DNA of 64,000 nt, taken from positions 2,418,001 to 2,482,000 of the forward strand of contig NZ_JAPMLV010000001.1 of the NCBI RefSeq assembly GCF_026420145.1, in the 5' to 3' direction. Positions 21,543-32,000 of the stretch are shown one piece after another. The position numbers were made by a program, and so were the translations under genes. Positions within the stretch are counted from its first letter, which is position 1. The number at the start of each line of letters is the position of its first letter. The notes under the pieces were generated by a model. It was given only the letters and a program-made list of their open reading frames with translations. It was not told the DNA's origin and made no database searches. The stretch comes from Enterobacter pseudoroggenkampii. Its GTDB lineage: Bacteria > Pseudomonadota > Gammaproteobacteria > Enterobacterales > Enterobacteriaceae.

Positions 21543-22757
21543 ATGTCCCCTATCGAAAAATCCAGCAAGCTAGATAACGTCTGTTATGACATCCGCGGCC
21601 CGGTTCTGAAAGAGGCAAAACGCCTTGAAGAAGAAGGCAACAAGGTTCTGAAACTCAACATTGGTAACCCAGCGCCATTTGGTTTTGAAGCGCCGGATGA
21701 AATTCTGGTTGATGTGATCCGCAACCTTCCTACTGCACAAGGCTATTGCGATTCAAAAGGACTTTACTCCGCACGTAAAGCCATTATGCAGCACTACCAG
21801 GCACGCGGTATGCGTGATGTTACCGTTGAAGATATCTATATCGGCAATGGCGTCTCCGAACTGATCGTGCAGGCGATGCAGGCACTACTGAACAGCGGTG
21901 ACGAAATGCTGGTACCCGCGCCGGACTATCCGCTGTGGACGGCAGCCGTGTCACTGTCCAGCGGTAAAGCGGTGCACTACCTGTGCGACGAGTCCTCTGA
22001 CTGGTTCCCGGACCTCGATGATATTCGCGCGAAAATTACGCCCCGCACGCGCGGCATCGTGATCATTAACCCGAACAACCCAACGGGCGCGGTATACTCG
22101 AAAGAGCTGCTGATGGAGATCGTCGAGCTGGCCCGTCAGCACAACCTGATCATTTTCGCCGACGAAATCTACGACAAGATCCTGTACGACGCGGCACAGC
22201 ACCACTCAATCGCTGCGCTGGCCCCGGATCTGCTGACCGTCACCTTTAACGGCCTGTCTAAAACCTACCGCGTGGCCGGTTTCCGTCAGGGCTGGATGGT
22301 ACTGAACGGTCCGAAAAAGCACGCCAAAGGCTATATTGAAGGGCTGGAGATGCTGGCCTCCATGCGTTTATGTGCCAACGTTCCGGCGCAGCACGCGATC
22401 CAGACGGCGCTGGGTGGCTATCAGAGCATTAGCGAGTTCATCGTTCCCGGTGGTCGCCTGTACGAACAGCGCAACCGTGCGTGGGAACTGATCAACGATA
22501 TTCCTGGCGTCTCCTGCGTGAAGCCGAATGGCGCGCTCTACATGTTCCCGAAAATTGACGCGAAGCGCTTTAATATTCATGACGATCAGAAAATGGTGCT
22601 CGATTTCCTGCTGCAGGAAAAAGTGCTGCTGGTTCAGGGTACGGCGTTTAACTGGCCGTGGCCGGATCACGTGCGTATCGTGACGCTGCCGCGCGAAGAT
22701 GATCTGGAAATGGCCATCAGCCGCTTCGGGCGCTTCCTGTCCGGTTATCATCAGTAA
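21543..22757 (+). CDS. alaA: Glutamate-pyruvate aminotransferase AlaA
   Basis: PLP-dependent class I/II aminotransferase of 404 residues, main enzyme of alanine synthesis from pyruvate and glutamate in enterobacteria. Visible features are the conserved [12 protein letters not shown] segment (Asn binding the PLP ring), ADEIYDK (Asp with the pyridine nitrogen), the Schiff-base Lys240 in FNGLSKTYR, and Arg248 just after (AGFRQGW). The start [10 protein letters not shown] has GAAAAGGTTAAAGG upstream as ribosome-binding sequence. It is monocistronic, followed by a REP element. In E. coli alaA is controlled by Lrp. Confidence 0.96.
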   Translation: MSPIEKSSKLDNVCYDIRGPVLKEAKRLEEEGNKVLKLNIGNPAPFGFEAPDEILVDVIRNLPTAQGYCDSKGLYSARKAIMQHYQARGMRDVTVEDIYIGNGVSELIVQAMQALLNSGDEMLVPAPDYPLWTAAVSLSSGKAVHYLCDESSDWFPDLDDIRAKITPRTRGIVIINPNNPTGAVYSKELLMEIVELARQHNLIIFADEIYDKILYDAAQHHSIAALAPDLLTVTFNGLSKTYRVAGFRQGWMVLNGPKKHAKGYIEGLEMLASMRLCANVPAQHAIQTALGGYQSISEFIVPGGRLYEQRNRAWELINDIPGVSCVKPNGALYMFPKIDAKRFNIHDDQKMVLDFLLQEKVLLVQGTAFNWPWPDHVRIVTLPREDDLEMAISRFGRFLSGYHQ

Positions 22758-22769
22758 CGCTGGCTTTCT

Positions 22770-22802
22770 GCCGGGTGGCGCTGCGCTTACCCGGCCTACA
22801 AC
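22770..22802. repeat. Single REP element after alaA
   Basis: Palindromic GCCGGGTGGCGC...ACCCGGCCTAC element of the enterobacterial REP type, in the 3' region of alaA and upstream of yfbR. Confidence 0.8.
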
Positions 22803-22875
22803 ACCTTCAGATTTGCATCTTCCCTCCCCTCCCCGCACAATGAACGCCTGTCGCAGTGAAGACAAAAGGTACCCT

Positions 22876-23475
22876 ATGAGTCAGAGTCATTTCTTTGCCC
22901 ACCTCTCCCGCCTGAAACTCATCAACCGCTGGCCTCTGATGCGCAATGTCCGCACGGAAAATGTGTCAGAGCACAGTCTGCAGGTTGCGATGGTCGCTCA
23001 CGCGCTGGCCGCCATTAAAAACCGCAAATTCAACGGTCAGGTCAATCCAGAGCGCATTGCCCTGCTGGCGATGTACCACGATGCGTCAGAAGTGCTGACC
23101 GGCGATCTGCCTACGCCGGTAAAGTATTTCAACTCGCAGATTGCGCAGGAATATAAGGCCATCGAGAAAATTGCCCAGCAGAAGCTGATTGACATGGTGC
23201 CTGAAGAACTGCGCGACATCTTTGAGCCACTCATCGATGAGCATCAGTACACGGAAGATGAAAAGTCGCTGGTCAAACAGGCCGACGCGCTCTGCGCCTA
23301 CCTCAAGTGTCTGGAAGAGTTGTCCGCGGGGAATAACGAATTTTTACTGGCAAAAACGCGTCTGGAAAAAACGCTGGAATCCCGCCGCAGCGAAGAGATG
23401 GATTACTTTATGCAGATGTTTGTACCGAGCTTCCATCTGTCGCTGGATGAGATTAGCCAGGATTCGCCACTCTGA
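22876..23475 (+). CDS. yfbR: 5'-deoxynucleotidase YfbR (HD domain)
   Basis: 199-residue HD-domain phosphohydrolase that removes phosphate from deoxyribonucleoside 5'-monophosphates, helping to control dNMP pools. The metal-binding HD set is visible: His33, His68-Asp69 and Asp137 ([31 protein letters not shown]). The start is ATG 22876 ([12 protein letters not shown]), which agrees with the family; the frame stays open further upstream but runs through the REP element there. An AAAAGGT ribosome-binding site lies 6 bp upstream. The neighbour yfbS is convergent. Confidence 0.95.
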   Translation: MSQSHFFAHLSRLKLINRWPLMRNVRTENVSEHSLQVAMVAHALAAIKNRKFNGQVNPERIALLAMYHDASEVLTGDLPTPVKYFNSQIAQEYKAIEKIAQQKLIDMVPEELRDIFEPLIDEHQYTEDEKSLVKQADALCAYLKCLEELSAGNNEFLLAKTRLEKTLESRRSEEMDYFMQMFVPSFHLSLDEISQDSPL

Positions 23476-23480
23476 TTTTT

Positions 23481-23550
23481 GCCCAGCGGCGCTGCGCTTG
23501 CAGGGCCTACGGGATTGTAGGCCGGGTAAGGCGAAGCCGCCACCCGGCAA
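23481..23550. repeat. BIME (paired REP) between yfbR and yfbS
   Basis: Two inverted REP units sharing the GGCCTAC/GTAGGCC core (23481-23511 and 23516-23550) fill the space between the convergent ends of yfbR and yfbS. Confidence 0.82.
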
Positions 23551-23555
23551 AATGC

Positions 23556-25388
23556 TCAGAACGGGAACAGAACCGGTATCAATACCACGCATACCACCAT
23601 CACCAGCACGGTGAACGGCACGCCCAGCTTCACGAAATCACTGAATGTGTAGTTCCCCGGCCCCAGCACCAGCGTGTTCACCGGTGAAGAAACTGGCGTC
23701 ATAAATGCCGCTGAGGCCGCCATTGCGACCATCATCGCAAAAGGATACGGCGACACGCCCATGGATTTGGCCATCGCCAGCGCAATCGGCGCCATCAGTA
23801 CCGCCGTCGCGGTATTGGAGATAAACAGACCGATAGTGGCACACATGATAAACAGACAGACCATCATCATGTACGGCCCATACCCGCCGCCCACGTCCAT
23901 TAAGCCTTTAACGATAAGATCCACCCCGCCGGTTTTTTGCAGCGCCAGGGCGAAGGGCATCATCCCGACAATGAGAATAATGCTCGGCCAGTGAATGGCT
24001 TTATAGGCGCTTTCGGCGTCAATACAGCGGAATTTACCCATCAACAGACAGGCAATAATTGCGGCGACCGGATTGGGGATCTCATCGGTCAGCATCAGCG
24101 CCACCATCAGTACCAGACAAAAAATCGCGTGGGGGGCCTGGCTGTGCGCCGGGGAGGCATCGCTCTCCTCAACAGGCATGTTGAGCACCACAAAATCACG
24201 CCCTTTTTGCCCGAGCTGGCTTATCAGCTTCCAGTTACCGACGACGAGAAAAATATCGCCCAGCAGGATCGGTTCATCCACCACCGCCCCTTCCATCGCT
24301 ACGCCATCGCGCTTCAGCCCCACGACATTCAGGCCATAGCGGGTTCGGAACCCCATTTCCCGCACGGTTTTGCCCAACAGTTCCGATTCAGGGATCAGCG
24401 ACACCTCGGCCATGCCAACATCCAGCGCCTGATCGGAGAAATACTCCCCACGCAGCACCATTGGTTCCAGCAGCTGTTCGCTGCAAAACTCGCGCAGATC
24501 CACGTCCGCAGTGGACATATCAATCAGGAGGACGTCCCGCGCGCGGAATTCCGACACCCCGTTGACGTTGACAATCACCCGGCGAAAACGACGCCAGCGC
24601 TCTACGCCGATCACATTCGCGCCATAGCGCTCACGCAGCTTCAGGTCGTCAAGGCGCTGCCCCACCATCGGCGAGCCAGGACGAATAGCCAGACGGCGCG
24701 CGCGCCCGGTAAGGCGGTACTCTTTAATCAAATCGCGGAAGGTGCGTCGCTTCCACCCTTCTTTATTTTTTTCCTGTTTTTCACCTTTCAGGGCAAACCG
24801 GGTCAGCAGCATGTAGACCACACCCAACACCAGAATGACCAGCCCCAGCGGGGTGACGCTGAAAAAGCTGAAGCCCTCAAATCCTTCGCGGATCAGTTCG
24901 CTGTTGACGACCAGGTTCGGCGGCGTTGCCACCAGCGTCATCATCCCGCTGATCAAACCGGCAAAACTCAGAGGCATCATCAGACGTGACGGCGAGCTCT
25001 GCATCCGCATGGAGACGCTCAGCACCACCGGGATAAAGATGGCGACCACGCCCGTGGAGCTCATAAACGCCCCCAGCCCGGCGACGGTCACCATCAGGTA
25101 GATCAGCATTTTGGTTTCGCTGTTGCCCGCCACCTTCACCAGCCACGACCCCATGATGGTCGCCACACCGGTGCGCACCAGCCCATCCCCGATGATAAAC
25201 AGGGCGGCAATGAGGATAACGTTGGGATCGCTAAATCCGGAGAAGGCTTCCGGTAGCGTGAGCGTACCGCTCAGCACAAACGCGACGATGACAAACAGGG
25301 CGACGGCGTCCATGCGTACCTTGCCCGTTGCAAAAAGAAGGATGGCGATTAAAAGCAGGCTCAGGACCCAAATCAGTTCACCGTTCAC
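23556..25388 (-). CDS. yfbS: SLC13/DASS-type transporter with two RCK_C (TrkA-C) domains, YfbS
   Basis: 610-residue inner-membrane protein. Hydrophobic helices occupy about 1-200 and 405-610; between them is a soluble region with two RCK_C-like repeats (about 225-300 and 310-390; [26 protein letters not shown] and [25 protein letters not shown]). The fold is that of the divalent anion/sodium symporters ([36 protein letters not shown]). The substrate is unknown. The start is GTG 25388 (family N-terminus [10 protein letters not shown]). It reads toward yfbR; a terminator upstream separates it from hxpA. Confidence 0.92.
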   Translation of the reverse strand: MNGELIWVLSLLLIAILLFATGKVRMDAVALFVIVAFVLSGTLTLPEAFSGFSDPNVILIAALFIIGDGLVRTGVATIMGSWLVKVAGNSETKMLIYLMVTVAGLGAFMSSTGVVAIFIPVVLSVSMRMQSSPSRLMMPLSFAGLISGMMTLVATPPNLVVNSELIREGFEGFSFFSVTPLGLVILVLGVVYMLLTRFALKGEKQEKNKEGWKRRTFRDLIKEYRLTGRARRLAIRPGSPMVGQRLDDLKLRERYGANVIGVERWRRFRRVIVNVNGVSEFRARDVLLIDMSTADVDLREFCSEQLLEPMVLRGEYFSDQALDVGMAEVSLIPESELLGKTVREMGFRTRYGLNVVGLKRDGVAMEGAVVDEPILLGDIFLVVGNWKLISQLGQKGRDFVVLNMPVEESDASPAHSQAPHAIFCLVLMVALMLTDEIPNPVAAIIACLLMGKFRCIDAESAYKAIHWPSIILIVGMMPFALALQKTGGVDLIVKGLMDVGGGYGPYMMMVCLFIMCATIGLFISNTATAVLMAPIALAMAKSMGVSPYPFAMMVAMAASAAFMTPVSSPVNTLVLGPGNYTFSDFVKLGVPFTVLVMVVCVVLIPVLFPF

Positions 25389-25427
25389 AACTTATCCTTG
25401 TCAGTGGAAGATGAGGAATTTTGCCAT

Positions 25428-25451
25428 AAAAAAGCCCCAGCAATGTGGGGC
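25428..25451 (-). terminator. Rho-independent terminator after hxpA
   Basis: On the minus strand GCCCCA...TGGGGC (25434-25439 with 25446-25451) is followed by a T6 run (25428-25433). It lies between hxpA and yfbS. Confidence 0.85.
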
Positions 25452-25463
25452 CATATCATGGGA

Positions 25464-26129
25464 TTACACTTTTAGCGAGACGGTTACAACTCCGTCAGAG
25501 GCTTTTGAAACAGACAGGGCCGTCAGTGAATCCAGCACCAAATCTGCCTCGTCCAGCCGGGGAGATCCGGCCGGAACGTTAACGGCGATGACGTGACTTC
25601 CTGCGTTCAGCCCGGCCAGTACGCCAGCGGCCGCGTCTTCCACCACCACACACTCTGCGGGGTCGAGGCCCAGCAGTTCAGCCCCCAGTAAAAATGCATC
25701 GGGTTCAGGTTTGCCGCGCTTAACGCGCTCCGCGGTGATAAACACTTCCGGTTTCGGTAAACCAGCTGCCTTATGACGGGCGTGGGCAACCGGAATGGAG
25801 CCTGAGGTGACGATAGCCCACGGGATCTGCGCCTCGTTCAGATGCTCAAGCAGCTCGCGCGCGCCCGGTAACGCAGTAATGCCGTCCGTATCCGTGGCTT
25901 CAATGTGTTCCAGGTATTTGAACTCCGCCTGAATTTCTTCCTCAGAACGTCCGGCCAGGAAGTGCCGTAACGAGGTAATGGCCTGTTTGCCATGGATAAA
26001 ATTCAGCACGTCCTGATGGTCGATGCCATGTCTGTCAGCCCAATGGCACCAGGAACGCTCCACAACCGGCAGCGAATCCACCAGCGTACCGTCCAGATCA
26101 AACAGAAAACCTCTACACTGCACACGCAC
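25464..26129 (-). CDS. hxpA: HAD-family sugar-phosphate phosphatase HxpA (YfbT)
   Basis: Haloacid-dehalogenase superfamily phosphatase of 221 residues. Motif I is FLFDLDGTLVDS (nucleophile Asp11, Asp13), motif II is IVTSGS, and motif III/IV is KRGKPEPDAFLLGAELLGL...VVVEDAAAGVLAG. The cap inserted after motif I (about 18-85) is the helical type of the beta-phosphoglucomutase/2-deoxyglucose-6-phosphatase branch. E. coli YfbT hydrolyses a range of hexitol and hexose phosphates in vitro; the cellular substrate is not settled. It follows yfbU by a few bases and is probably cotranscribed with it. Confidence 0.92.
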   Translation of the reverse strand: MRVQCRGFLFDLDGTLVDSLPVVERSWCHWADRHGIDHQDVLNFIHGKQAITSLRHFLAGRSEEEIQAEFKYLEHIEATDTDGITALPGARELLEHLNEAQIPWAIVTSGSIPVAHARHKAAGLPKPEVFITAERVKRGKPEPDAFLLGAELLGLDPAECVVVEDAAAGVLAGLNAGSHVIAVNVPAGSPRLDEADLVLDSLTALSVSKASDGVVTVSLKV

Positions 26130-26134
26130 CTCCG

Positions 26135-26629
26135 TCAGGCATTAATGATTTGTTGAATTTCGTTGCTGCTTAAATGGTACTGACGCGGGCAGGCATGCCA
26201 CGCGCTCAGCATACGCTGATATTTATCCCACATCGGGGTCTGCGCGTTGAAGCCGTGGGTGCCCGCGTCAAAGTGGGTATAGCGCCCTTCCGTATTCACC
26301 ATAAAGCGAACATAGCTCAGATAACGCGCTTCCGTTGCCGCATCAAAGCCTAAGAAGGTCACGCGGCGCTCGTCAATGGACTGCTGATCTTTGAGATTCG
26401 TCCAGGAGACGTGCAGGGCGTGATACATCTCCATAATGTCGATCACGATGCGGCAGGTTTCTTCTTTCAGCTCGCCAAACTCGCGGTCCAGTTCGCGCAT
26501 TTGCAAACCAAAACCGCGTTCGACGATAGTTTGCAGGCGGCTGTAGCGCGCAGCGTTATCGGGATCAAGCATAGTCATCATCTTGTACTGGTTGGACAAA
26601 ATCAGACGTTGAGCATGGGTCATTTCCAT
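26135..26629 (-). CDS. yfbU: YfbU family protein
   Basis: 164 residues, matching E. coli YfbU almost throughout, mostly alpha-helical with conserved Trp/His/Tyr positions ([42 protein letters not shown]). No catalytic motif is apparent, and the function is unestablished; overexpression in E. coli has been linked to cell death. I set the start at ATG 26629 (MEMTHAQRL) to agree with the family. The frame reaches seven codons further upstream. It is separated from yfbV by a terminator. Confidence 0.88.
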   Translation of the reverse strand: MEMTHAQRLILSNQYKMMTMLDPDNAARYSRLQTIVERGFGLQMRELDREFGELKEETCRIVIDIMEMYHALHVSWTNLKDQQSIDERRVTFLGFDAATEARYLSYVRFMVNTEGRYTHFDAGTHGFNAQTPMWDKYQRMLSAWHACPRQYHLSSNEIQQIINA

Positions 26630-26657
26630 CTTTCGACTCCTGTAGCGCATTGCACTT

Positions 26658-26692
26658 AAAAAAAAGACACGGTAACTGATTGTTACTGTGCC
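26658..26692 (-). terminator. Terminator after yfbV
   Basis: On the minus strand a CACAGTAAC...GTTACCGTG stem (within 26667-26692) is followed by a T8 run (26658-26665), between yfbV and yfbU. Confidence 0.8.
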
Positions 26693-26720
26693 TTCTTTTC
26701 GTCGTCGTTTCGATGATCAA

Positions 26721-27176
26721 TCACAAGTCATCGAGGAATGTTTTATCGAGTTGCTTAAAAGCACGCTTTAACGTGTCCGCCAGCGCCTGGTAATCCGGCT
26801 TGCCTTCAACCGGGGCGAGCGCCTGCCCGGCCTCTTCCAGCTTGCCGCGCACTTCATAAAACCAGTGTAAAATAGAAGGGGGAAGCGGGGTGATGGACCG
26901 TTTACCTAACCACCACAGTCCCTGCATCGGCAGGCTTAATGCGAAGAGCGCCGTGGCGACCGCAGGTCCAAGCTGCCCACCCAACGCAATCTGCCAGCAC
27001 AGCGTAAAGATAGCGACAGGCGGCATAAAGCGAATCGCATAGCGCGTGGCGCGGATGGTGCGATTCTCAATAAACATAGGCGCAAGGCGCTTTTCCATCG
27101 GCCACGTCTTTGCGTAATGCTGTCCCAGACGAAACAGACTAAAGAAATTTACGGACGGGTTCTCTGGTGTCGACAT
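26721..27176 (-). CDS. yfbV: Inner-membrane protein YfbV (UPF0208), terminus macrodomain-linked
   Basis: 151-residue protein with two hydrophobic helices (about 47-65 and 68-88) and a soluble C-terminal region ([46 protein letters not shown]). It matches E. coli YfbV. In E. coli YfbV is reported to stop MatP-mediated constraint from spreading beyond the chromosome terminus region; the mechanism is unclear. It is divergent from ackA across a 337-bp spacer. Confidence 0.92.
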   Translation of the reverse strand: MSTPENPSVNFFSLFRLGQHYAKTWPMEKRLAPMFIENRTIRATRYAIRFMPPVAIFTLCWQIALGGQLGPAVATALFALSLPMQGLWWLGKRSITPLPPSILHWFYEVRGKLEEAGQALAPVEGKPDYQALADTLKRAFKQLDKTFLDDL

Positions 27177-27513
27177 GGCTGTACCTCAACTTCACATATA
27201 AAAATTAAAATTTTCGTGCAAAACCACAACAAGCTATGACAACGTTCAAAATATTTTGTCATCTCTACCCCGTATCGGGTATCCTGTGCCAGCCTGATAG
27301 GGCCATAGACGAGAATCATTAACTCGTCAAATTATTGCATATTATGCCATTGGCTGAAAATTGTGCAAAATGGCATAAAATCATAGTTATTTCTTCCATC
27401 ATGCCACAATGTTCGTTTGGCATGATGTTAATCATAAATGTCTGAGTCATCATGCGTTACGCTGTTAGACTCACTGACGTTTTTTTAGCCACGTATCAAT
27501 AATAGGTACTTCC
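27177..27513 (+). promoter_or_regulatory. yfbV-ackA intergenic control region with two nested inverted repeats
   Basis: A candidate sigma-70 promoter for ackA is TTGTCA (27256-27261), an 18-bp spacer, and TATCCT (27280-27285). Downstream in the presumed leader are two inverted repeats with the same ATGCCA/TGGCAT core: TTATGCCAT/ATGGCATAA (27342-27350 with 27370-27378) and CATCATGCCA/TGGCATGATG (27397-27406 with 27418-27427). They could be operator sites or RNA hairpins. The AGGTACTTCC before the ATG is the ribosome-binding region. Confidence 0.5.
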
Positions 27514-28716
27514 ATGTCGAGTAAGTTAGTACTGGTTCTGAACTGCGGTAGCTCCTCACTGAAATTCGCCATCATCGATGCGCTCAACGGTGACGAATAC
27601 CTCTCTGGTTTGGCCGAATGTTTCCATCTGCCTGAAGCACGTATCAAGTGGAAGATGGACGGCAGCAAACAAGAAGCGGCTTTAGGTGCAGGCGCCGCTC
27701 ACAGTGAAGCGCTGAACTTTATCGTTAACACTATTCTGGCACAAAAACCAGAACTGTCTGCTCAGCTGACTGCGATTGGTCACCGTATCGTCCACGGCGG
27801 CGAAAAATACACCAGCTCTGTCGTTATCGACGAGTCTGTGATTCAGGGTATCAAAGACTCTGCATCCTTCGCACCGCTGCACAACCCGGCTCACCTGATC
27901 GGTATCGCTGAAGCGCTGAAATCCTTCCCGAATCTGAAAGACAAAAACGTGGCCGTGTTCGACACCGCGTTCCATCAGACCATGCCGGAAGAATCTTACC
28001 TCTATGCCCTGCCGTACAGCCTGTACAAAGAACACGGCGTACGTCGTTATGGCGCACACGGCACCAGCCACTTCTATGTAACTCAGGAAGCGGCAAAAGT
28101 GCTGAACAAGCCGGTTGAAGAAGTGAACATCATCACTTGCCACCTGGGCAACGGTGGTTCTGTTTCTGCTATCCGTAACGGTAAATGTGTTGATACCTCC
28201 ATGGGTCTGACCCCGCTGGAAGGTCTGGTGATGGGTACGCGTTCCGGTGACATCGACCCGGCGATCATCTTCCACCTGCACGACACCCTGGGCATGAGCA
28301 TTGACCAGATCAACAAAATGCTGACCAAAGAGTCTGGCCTGCTGGGTCTGACCGAAGTCACCAGCGACTGCCGTTATGTTGAAGACAACTACGCAGACAA
28401 AGAAGACGCTAAACGTGCAATGGACGTTTACTGCCACCGTCTGGCGAAGTACATCGGTTCTTATACTGCGCTTATGGAAGGCCGTCTGGACGCGGTTATC
28501 TTCACCGGTGGTATCGGTGAGAACGCAGCGATGGTTCGTGAACTGTCCCTGGGTAAACTTGGCGTTCTGGGCTTCGAAGTTGATCACGAGCGTAACCTGG
28601 CTGCCCGCTTCGGCAAGTCTGGCTTCATCAACAAAGAAGGCACCCGCCCGGCTATCGTTATCCCAACTAACGAAGAGCTGGTCATTGCGCAAGACGCGCA
28701 CCGCCTGACTGCCTGA
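27514..28716 (+). CDS. ackA: Acetate kinase AckA
   Basis: 400-residue cytoplasmic kinase that interconverts acetyl phosphate + ADP and acetate + ATP. The ASKHA-fold signatures are clear: [12 protein letters not shown] at the N-terminus (Asn7), [10 protein letters not shown] (Arg91 region), HGTSHFYVT (His180 region), [10 protein letters not shown] (Arg241), FTGGIGENA and the late [10 protein letters not shown] with the catalytic Glu. Codon use looks like that of a highly expressed gene (few rare codons). It forms an operon with pta. Acetyl phosphate made by the pair also feeds response regulators and protein acetylation. Confidence 0.97.
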   Translation: MSSKLVLVLNCGSSSLKFAIIDALNGDEYLSGLAECFHLPEARIKWKMDGSKQEAALGAGAAHSEALNFIVNTILAQKPELSAQLTAIGHRIVHGGEKYTSSVVIDESVIQGIKDSASFAPLHNPAHLIGIAEALKSFPNLKDKNVAVFDTAFHQTMPEESYLYALPYSLYKEHGVRRYGAHGTSHFYVTQEAAKVLNKPVEEVNIITCHLGNGGSVSAIRNGKCVDTSMGLTPLEGLVMGTRSGDIDPAIIFHLHDTLGMSIDQINKMLTKESGLLGLTEVTSDCRYVEDNYADKEDAKRAMDVYCHRLAKYIGSYTALMEGRLDAVIFTGGIGENAAMVRELSLGKLGVLGFEVDHERNLAARFGKSGFINKEGTRPAIVIPTNEELVIAQDAHRLTA

Positions 28717-28721
28717 TTCCA

Positions 28722-28744
28722 CACCGCCAGCAATGCTGGCGGTG
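28722..28744 (+). terminator. Hairpin between ackA and pta (possible attenuator)
   Basis: A perfect 10-bp stem CACCGCCAGC/GCTGGCGGTG (28722-28731 with 28735-28744) with a 3-base loop, followed by the weak T-rich CTGTTTTGT. It could cause partial termination or stabilise the ackA message. Confidence 0.6.
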
Positions 28745-28792
28745 CTGTTTTGTAACCCGCTACATTTGGGCGGTAACGAAAGAGGATAAACC

Positions 28793-30934
28793 GTGTCCCG
28801 TACTATTATGCTGATCCCTACCGGAACCAGCGTCGGCCTGACCAGCGTCAGCCTTGGCGTTATCCGTGCTATGGAACGCAAAGGCGTTCGTCTGAGCGTC
28901 TTTAAGCCAATCGCCCAGCCACGTGCCGGTGGCGATGCGCCAGACCAGACCACCACCATCGTTCGCAAGAATTCCAATCTGCCAGCGGCTGAACCGCTGA
29001 AGATGAGCCACGTTGAGTCTCTGCTGTCCAGCAACCAGAAAGATGTGCTGATGGAAGAGATCATCGCCAACTACCATGCTAACGCGCAAGACGCGGAAGT
29101 GGTGCTGGTTGAAGGCCTGGTCCCGACGCGCAAACACCAGTTCGCCCAGTCTCTGAACTTTGAAATCGCGAAAACCCTGAACGCAGAGATCGTTTTCGTG
29201 ATGTCTCAGGGCACTGATACCCCAGAGCAGCTGAACGAGCGTATCGAACTGACGCGCAGCAGCTTCGGCGGCGCGAAAAACACCAACATCACCGGCGTGA
29301 TCGTGAACAAACTGAACGCACCGGTGGATGAGCAGGGTCGTACTCGCCCTGACCTGTCCGAGATCTTCGACGACTCGTCCAAAGCGAAAGTCATCAAAGT
29401 TGACCCGGCTAAGCTGCAGGAATCCAGCCCGCTGCCAGTACTGGGCGCGGTGCCATGGAGCTTCGATCTGATTGCCACCCGTGCAATCGATATGGCACGT
29501 CACCTGAACGCCACCGTGGTTAACGAAGGCGACATCAACACCCGCCGCGTGAAGTCCGTGACCTTCTGTGCGCGCAGCATTCCGCACATGCTGGAACACT
29601 TCCGCGCAGGTTCCCTGCTGGTGACTTCCGCAGACCGCCCTGACGTGCTGGTTGCAGCCTGCCTGGCCGCGATGAACGGCGTGGAAATCGGTGCGATCCT
29701 GCTGACCGGTGCCTACGAGATGGACCCACGCGTCAGCAAGCTGTGCGAACGCGCGTTCGCCACCGGCCTGCCGGTCTTCATGGTGAACACCAACACCTGG
29801 CAGACCTCCCTGAGCCTGCAGAGCTTCAACCTCGAAGTGCCGGTTGATGACCACGAGCGTATTGAGAAAGTTCAGGAATACGTTGCAGGCTACATCAACG
29901 CAGATTGGGTCGAATCCCTGACGGCGACCTCCGAGCGCAGCCGCCGTCTGTCTCCTCCAGCATTCCGTTACCAGTTGACCGAGCTGGCGCGTAAAGCGGG
30001 CAAACGCGTTGTTCTGCCAGAAGGCGACGAACCACGTACCGTTAAAGCGGCTGCTATCTGTGCAGAGCGCGGCATCGCGACCTGTGTGCTGCTGGGTAAC
30101 CCTGATGAGATCACCCGCGTAGCGGCGTCTCAGGGCGTTGAGCTGGGCGCTGGCATCGAAATCGTTGACCCGGAAGTGGTTCGCGAAAGCTACGTTGCCC
30201 GTCTGGTCGAGCTGCGTAAGAGCAAGGGCATGACCGAAGCCGTTGCGCGCGAACAGCTGGAAGACAACGTGGTGCTGGGCACGCTGATGCTGGAGCAGGA
30301 CGAAGTTGACGGTCTGGTTTCCGGTGCGGTTCACACCACGGCGAACACCATCCGTCCACCGCTGCAGCTGATCAAAACCGCACCGGGCAGTTCTCTGGTT
30401 TCTTCCGTATTCTTCATGCTGCTGCCCGAACAGGTTTACGTTTACGGTGACTGCGCGATCAACCCGGATCCAACCGCAGAACAGCTGGCAGAAATCGCTA
30501 TCCAGTCCGCGGACTCTGCGATTGCCTTCGGTATCGAACCGCGCGTAGCGATGCTCTCCTACTCCACCGGTACTTCTGGTGCAGGTAGCGACGTAGAGAA
30601 AGTGCGTGAAGCGACCCGTATTGCTCAGGAAAAACGTCCTGATCTGATGATCGACGGCCCGCTGCAGTATGACGCCGCGGTTATGGCTGACGTTGCGAAA
30701 TCCAAAGCGCCGAACTCGCCGGTTGCAGGTCGCGCTACCGTGTTCATCTTCCCGGATCTGAACACCGGTAACACCACCTACAAAGCGGTACAGCGTTCTG
30801 CAGACCTGATCTCCATCGGGCCGATGCTGCAAGGGATGCGCAAACCTGTGAACGACCTGTCCCGTGGCGCGCTGGTTGACGATATCGTCTATACCATCGC
30901 TCTGACCGCGATTCAGTCTTCGCAGCAGCAGTAA
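28793..30934 (+). CDS. pta: Phosphate acetyltransferase Pta
   Basis: 713-residue long-form phosphotransacetylase (acetyl-CoA + phosphate to acetyl phosphate + CoA). The N-terminal P-loop-like domain begins [17 protein letters not shown] middle DRTGG domain (about 220-330) senses NADH and pyruvate in E. coli, and the C-terminal catalytic PTA_PTB domain (about 390-713) has [23 protein letters not shown] and the end motif [15 protein letters not shown]. The start is GTG 28793 with AGAGGA upstream, agreeing with E. coli. It is the second gene of the ackA-pta operon, followed by a BIME and a terminator. Confidence 0.97.
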   Translation: MSRTIMLIPTGTSVGLTSVSLGVIRAMERKGVRLSVFKPIAQPRAGGDAPDQTTTIVRKNSNLPAAEPLKMSHVESLLSSNQKDVLMEEIIANYHANAQDAEVVLVEGLVPTRKHQFAQSLNFEIAKTLNAEIVFVMSQGTDTPEQLNERIELTRSSFGGAKNTNITGVIVNKLNAPVDEQGRTRPDLSEIFDDSSKAKVIKVDPAKLQESSPLPVLGAVPWSFDLIATRAIDMARHLNATVVNEGDINTRRVKSVTFCARSIPHMLEHFRAGSLLVTSADRPDVLVAACLAAMNGVEIGAILLTGAYEMDPRVSKLCERAFATGLPVFMVNTNTWQTSLSLQSFNLEVPVDDHERIEKVQEYVAGYINADWVESLTATSERSRRLSPPAFRYQLTELARKAGKRVVLPEGDEPRTVKAAAICAERGIATCVLLGNPDEITRVAASQGVELGAGIEIVDPEVVRESYVARLVELRKSKGMTEAVAREQLEDNVVLGTLMLEQDEVDGLVSGAVHTTANTIRPPLQLIKTAPGSSLVSSVFFMLLPEQVYVYGDCAINPDPTAEQLAEIAIQSADSAIAFGIEPRVAMLSYSTGTSGAGSDVEKVREATRIAQEKRPDLMIDGPLQYDAAVMADVAKSKAPNSPVAGRATVFIFPDLNTGNTTYKAVQRSADLISIGPMLQGMRKPVNDLSRGALVDDIVYTIALTAIQSSQQQ

Positions 30935-30943
30935 TGTTAAAAA

Positions 30944-31015
30944 GCCCGGTGGCGCTAGCGCTTACCGGGCCTACGGTTTTGTAGGCCGGATAAGCGAAGC
31001 GCCATCCGGCAAGAA
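30944..31015. repeat. BIME (paired REP) after pta
   Basis: Two inverted REP units, CCCGGTGGCGC...CGGGCCTAC and GTAGGCCGGATAAGCG...CATCCGGC, lie just after the pta stop and before the terminator. Confidence 0.85.
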
Positions 31016-31016
31016 A

Positions 31017-31044
31017 GGCGACCACTTAACCGGTCGCCTTTTTT
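31017..31044 (+). terminator. Terminator after pta
   Basis: GGCGACC/GGTCGCC stem (31017-31023 with 31032-31038), then T6 (31039-31044). It ends the ackA-pta transcript; opposite-strand reads from the transketolase operon meet it just after their last gene. Confidence 0.85.
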
Positions 31045-31046
31045 AT

Positions 31047-32000
31047 TTACAGCAGCTCTCTTGCCGCCGACACAATGTCATGTGCCGTCAGGCCATATTC
31101 CTTCTGCAGGAAATCCTGCGTCCCTACCTGACCGTAGCGCTCCTTGACGCCCACCCGCCGCATCGGCACCGGGCAGGTTTCCACCAGCACTTCCGCCACC
31201 GCCGACCCCAGGCCGTTGTGAATGCTGTGGTTTTCACAGGTGACGATGCGTCCGGTTTTCTCGGCGTAGTTTTTCACCAGCATCCGGTCGATGGGCTTCA
31301 GGGTAAACATGTCGATGACCGCCGCGCTGACGCCCTCCTGCTCAAGCTGGCGTGCCGCTTCCAGCGCTTCCGCCACCATGATGCCGTTGGCAATCAGGGT
31401 AATATCACTTCCTTCACGCAGCACGTTGCCTTTGCCGATGGTGAAGGTGGAACCCGGGGCATACACGCTCGGCGCCTGCTTGCGGATGGTCCGCACCCAG
31501 TAGAAGCCTTCGAGGTCGATAAGCTGGCGCAGCACGTCTTCGAACATCACCGCGTCGGTCACCTCCAGCACCACCGAATGCGCCAGACCGCGTACGATGC
31601 CCATATCCTCAAACGACATATGCGTTCCGCCGTTGTGGCAGGCCGTCACGCCCGCATCCGAGGCAATCACCTTCACGTTGTTGCGCTGATAGTCCAGGGA
31701 CATAAACAGCTGGTCAAAACAGCGACGGCTGGCAAACGCGGTGAAGGTGTGCACGAACGGTTTACGTCCGGTCAGCGACAGCCCGGCTGCCGTGCCGATG
31801 ACGTTGGCTTCCATAATGCCGCAGTTAATCACGTGCTGCGGATAATCGCGCGCCACGCCGTCCATCGCCATCGAGCTCATCAGGTCTGCTTCGAGCGCAA
31901 TGATGTCACTTCCGGCCTCAATCTGTTTTGCCACGAAGCCAGCGTAAACTTTACGCATCTCAACGGCGTCTTTCTGTCCTGCCGGTGCAACCTTAATCAT
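31047..32000 (-). CDS. Transketolase, C-terminal subunit (split enzyme)
   Basis: 317 residues covering the pyrimidine-binding and C-terminal domains of transketolase. The ThDP-activating glutamate is in CGIMEANVIGTAAGL (Glu64), and the conserved FTAFASRRCFDQL follows. A C-terminal transketolase domain ends the protein (from about 195; SDITLIANGIMVAEAL, VTCENHSIHNGLGSAVAEVL). It needs the neighbouring N-terminal subunit for activity; the two reading frames overlap by 8 bp. Split transketolases act on ordinary pentose phosphates or on special ketose phosphates such as apulose 4-phosphate. This subunit's substrate cannot be told from sequence. It is the last gene of a PTS operon and ends next to the pta terminator. 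Confidence 0.85.
   Translation of the reverse strand: MIKVAPAGQKDAVEMRKVYAGFVAKQIEAGSDIIALEADLMSSMAMDGVARDYPQHVINCGIMEANVIGTAAGLSLTGRKPFVHTFTAFASRRCFDQLFMSLDYQRNNVKVIASDAGVTACHNGGTHMSFEDMGIVRGLAHSVVLEVTDAVMFEDVLRQLIDLEGFYWVRTIRKQAPSVYAPGSTFTIGKGNVLREGSDITLIANGIMVAEALEAARQLEQEGVSAAVIDMFTLKPIDRMLVKNYAEKTGRIVTCENHSIHNGLGSAVAEVLVETCPVPMRRVGVKERYGQVGTQDFLQKEYGLTAHDIVSAARELL

Noticed and set aside
21361..21573. A 70-codon frame upstream of and overlapping the alaA start
   Set aside because: No ribosome-binding site and low-complexity Ser/Thr/Lys-rich sequence; it runs into alaA out of frame. Most likely untranslated leader.
23481..23550. Repeated palindromes that might suggest a CRISPR or phage attachment site
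   Set aside because: Units are inverted pairs with the REP consensus and no spacer array; no integrase, tRNA or cas gene is near.
28760..30832. A 690-codon open frame antisense to pta, and a 462-codon one antisense to ackA (27682-29070)
   Set aside because: Composition is Val/Phe/Gly/Gln/His-rich without family resemblance. Such frames arise opposite genes with strong codon bias, and both sense genes are certain.
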